The position numbers and the translations under genes were made by a program. The notes under the pieces are model-generated. The model was not told the DNA's origin, searched no databases, and saw only the letters and a list, made by a program, of their open reading frames with translations. 6,146 nucleotides of DNA from an uncultured Oscillospiraceae bacterium. GTDB lineage: Bacteria; Bacillota; Clostridia; Oscillospirales; Oscillospiraceae. Position 1 is the first letter of the stretch. Every line of letters begins with the position of its first letter. This document shows positions 4,961 through 6,146 of this stretch, piece after piece. Where the stretch lies: NCBI GenBank assembly GCA_944385455.1, contig CALWXI010000103.1:1-6146 (forward strand). The letters run 5' to 3'.

Positions 4961-5527
4961 ATGACGCTTTTGGAACAGCTGCGGGCCTACCGCCCCTGGA
5001 ACCAGCAGGAGGCCCGGGACCGGGACGAGATGGTGCGGCGGCTGGCCTCCGGCGAGGCCCTGTACACCCGGGACAATCCCTCCGCCCACCTGACGGCCTC
5101 CGCCTGGGTGGTGAGTCCCGGGCGGGACCGGGTGCTGATGGCCCATCACAACCTCTACCGCTCCTGGGCCTGGCTGGGAGGACATGCCGACGGGGACCGG
5201 GACCTCCTCTTCACCGCCGTGCGGGAGGTGCGGGAGGAAAGCGGCCTGATCCGCGTCCGTCCGGTGTCGGAGGACATTTTTTCCCTGGAAATCTTAAGCG
5301 TGGCGGGACACGAGAAAAACGGCGCGTACGTCTCCTCTCACCTGCACCTGAACGTGACGTACCTGCTGGAGGCGGACCCGGCGGAGCCGGTGCGGTGCAG
5401 GGCCGGAGAGAACAGCCGGGTGGGCTGGTTCACCCCGGAGGGCGCGGTGGAGGCCTCCACGGAGCCATGGTTTCGGGAGCGGATCTACCAAAAGCTCAAT
5501 GAAAAACTGACAGCCCCGGCACGATGA
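4961..5527 (+). CDS. Nudix hydrolase
   Basis: This 188-residue protein has a Nudix fold. The Nudix box occupies residues 74-97 (GHADGDRDLLFTAVREVREE, then SGLI). The metal-binding core REVREESG is intact, with E89, E92 and E93. The upstream glutamate of the GX5E half is replaced by R80, flanked by D79 and D81. The preceding HHNLYRSWAWLGGHADGD pattern (62-79) and the leading helix (LEQLRAYRPWNQQEARDRDEM) resemble a Firmicute subgroup that is annotated only as Nudix hydrolase. The general reaction is hydrolysis of a nucleoside diphosphate linked to another moiety; the substrate here cannot be read. The start is ATG 4961, preceded by AAAGGAG seven bases away. An in-frame ATG at 4907 is rejected since it lies in the -10 element. 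It is divergent from spo0A and ends 83 bases before the right recombinase stop codon. Confidence 0.92.
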   Translation: MTLLEQLRAYRPWNQQEARDRDEMVRRLASGEALYTRDNPSAHLTASAWVVSPGRDRVLMAHHNLYRSWAWLGGHADGDRDLLFTAVREVREESGLIRVRPVSEDIFSLEILSVAGHEKNGAYVSSHLHLNVTYLLEADPAEPVRCRAGENSRVGWFTPEGAVEASTEPWFRERIYQKLNEKLTAPAR

Positions 5528-5593
5528 ACCGGTGTTTCCAAAAGGCGGCGGACTTAGGCAGCGTCCCATAAGGAAGTAAAAAGAATTTTGGTA

Positions 5594-5623
5594 GGAACCG
5601 GCGTGTCAAATCACGCCGGTTCC
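5594..5623. terminator. Hairpin at the end of the right recombinase gene
   Basis: A perfect 12-bp stem (5594-5605 with 5612-5623) closes on a six-base loop. It overlaps the last codons and stop of the minus-strand recombinase. On the minus strand it is followed, after ten bases, by TTCTTTTT, which makes it a plausible terminator for the recombinase. On the + strand only TTCGTTT follows, but it may also stop Nudix transcription. Confidence 0.6.
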
Positions 5624-6146
5624 GATTCGTTTAAGGACTCCCGTCCAATCTTCAAAGGAATACGGATTTGCCCTACATAGGTGAAGTACAGGTCGATTCG
5701 CACCTGCTTTCTTCCATTCTCCCTTACCGGGCTGTGTACTACGATCTTGCTCACAAGCTCATTGAGAATGGCGGCGTCGAGTTCTGGAATATCCAGGTAC
5801 TTGTTCACCAGCTTCAGAAACTCATTCACATCGGAAACCTGCCCGGCCTGTGTTTCAATTTCCCGTTCCAGTACAGCGGCAAGCTGCTCAATCTCCGTCT
5901 GCTCCTTCTCATATTGGCGGGATAATTTTAAGTACCGGCTGTCAGACAGCTTGCCCAGCACATTGTCCTCATAGATATGCTGGATAATCCGGTCCAAATC
6001 CTCCATCCGCTTCTTCGCCCCGGAGAGGGCTTTCTGTTTTTCCGCCAGTTCTGCCTTGCGGCTTTCCTCGTCCTGCGCCAGCATTTCCAGCTTGAAATCC
6101 TTCCGGAACATACGGACATAACTCAATGTCTGCCGTATGGTTTCCA
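5611..6146 (-). CDS. Serine recombinase, C-terminal part, partial at right edge
   Basis: The frame is open from the right edge to a TGA at 5613-5611, giving about 178 visible residues. The visible start is inside the protein: the frame continues upstream as ETIRQTLSYVRMFRKDF, so the TTG at 6126 is not a real start. The sequence shows a long coiled coil (FKLEMLAQDEESRKAELAEKQK), then the serine-recombinase segment IIQHIYEDNVLGKLSDSRYLKL and REIETQAGQVSDVNEFLKLV, and a final LNELVSKIVVHSP with a beta-rich tail (VRIDLYFTYVGQI). This is the C-terminal layout of large serine recombinases carried on clostridial transposons and integrative elements. It resembles the left-edge fragment in architecture but is divergent in sequence, so it belongs to a separate element. 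GC is near 50% in the lines counted, well below the Nudix gene next to it. The catalytic domain is outside the window. Confidence 0.9.
   Translation of the reverse strand, partial: ETIRQTLSYVRMFRKDFKLEMLAQDEESRKAELAEKQKALSGAKKRMEDLDRIIQHIYEDNVLGKLSDSRYLKLSRQYEKEQTEIEQLAAVLEREIETQAGQVSDVNEFLKLVNKYLDIPELDAAILNELVSKIVVHSPVRENGRKQVRIDLYFTYVGQIRIPLKIGRESLNESEPA

Noticed and set aside
4769..5185. Minus-strand frame spanning the spo0A-Nudix gap and the Nudix gene
   Set aside because: It crosses both promoter regions, is P, G and V-rich, and lies antisense to the Nudix domain.
5526..5601. GAACCGG direct repeat (5526-5532 and 5595-5601) as an insertion duplication
   Set aside because: Seven GC-rich bases within 80 bases are too short to claim, and the second copy is part of a hairpin arm.

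Overview
The window looks like chromosome of a high-GC, spore-forming, gut-type Firmicute. The reasons are a clear spo0A, AGGAGG-type ribosome binding sites, a PadR/DUF2812 pair, a four-cysteine TSCPD protein, and strongly GC-biased third codon positions. An Oscillospiraceae-like genome (the Flavonifractor, Lawsonibacter or Pseudoflavonifractor neighbourhood) is my inference, not a demonstrated placement.

Layout: both edges hold the C-terminal parts of two different serine recombinases of the DUF4368 type. The left one (1-377, + strand) and the right one (5611-6146, - strand) both point into the window. Both are visibly less GC-rich than the block between them: about 50-55% in the lines I counted, against nearly 80% in parts of the DUF2812 gene. 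Between them lies a compact block of about 5.2 kb with six genes. These are a GT4 glycosyltransferase (483-1616, -), a small TSCPD-domain protein (1762-2016, -), a PadR-type repressor (2185-2508, +) overlapping a DUF2812 membrane protein (2505-3896, +), the sporulation master regulator Spo0A (3930-4694, -), and a Nudix hydrolase (4961-5527, +).

Regulation is unusually readable. The TSCPD and padR genes are divergent and share a 168-bp gap. Each has a recognisable sigma-A-like promoter, and three copies of CGATATTCGAT surround and occupy the padR promoter, suggesting autoregulation of the padR-DUF2812 operon. The glycosyltransferase has its own promoter and a GC-rich hairpin in its leader. The spo0A/Nudix gap (266 bp) carries a perfect 0A box (TGTCGAA on the spo0A strand) and an extended -10 promoter for the Nudix gene. 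A symmetric hairpin with A and T tracts separates the convergent DUF2812 gene and spo0A.

No single pathway ties the core genes together. The glycosyltransferase probably acts in membrane glycolipid synthesis, PadR/DUF2812 is a self-contained regulator plus membrane-protein module, and Spo0A controls entry into sporulation. The most notable large-scale feature is a short block with an essential sporulation regulator, apparently chromosomal, bracketed by two recombinase genes of probable mobile elements. There are no tRNA, rRNA or CRISPR features that I can see, and no gene-free stretch longer than 300 bases.
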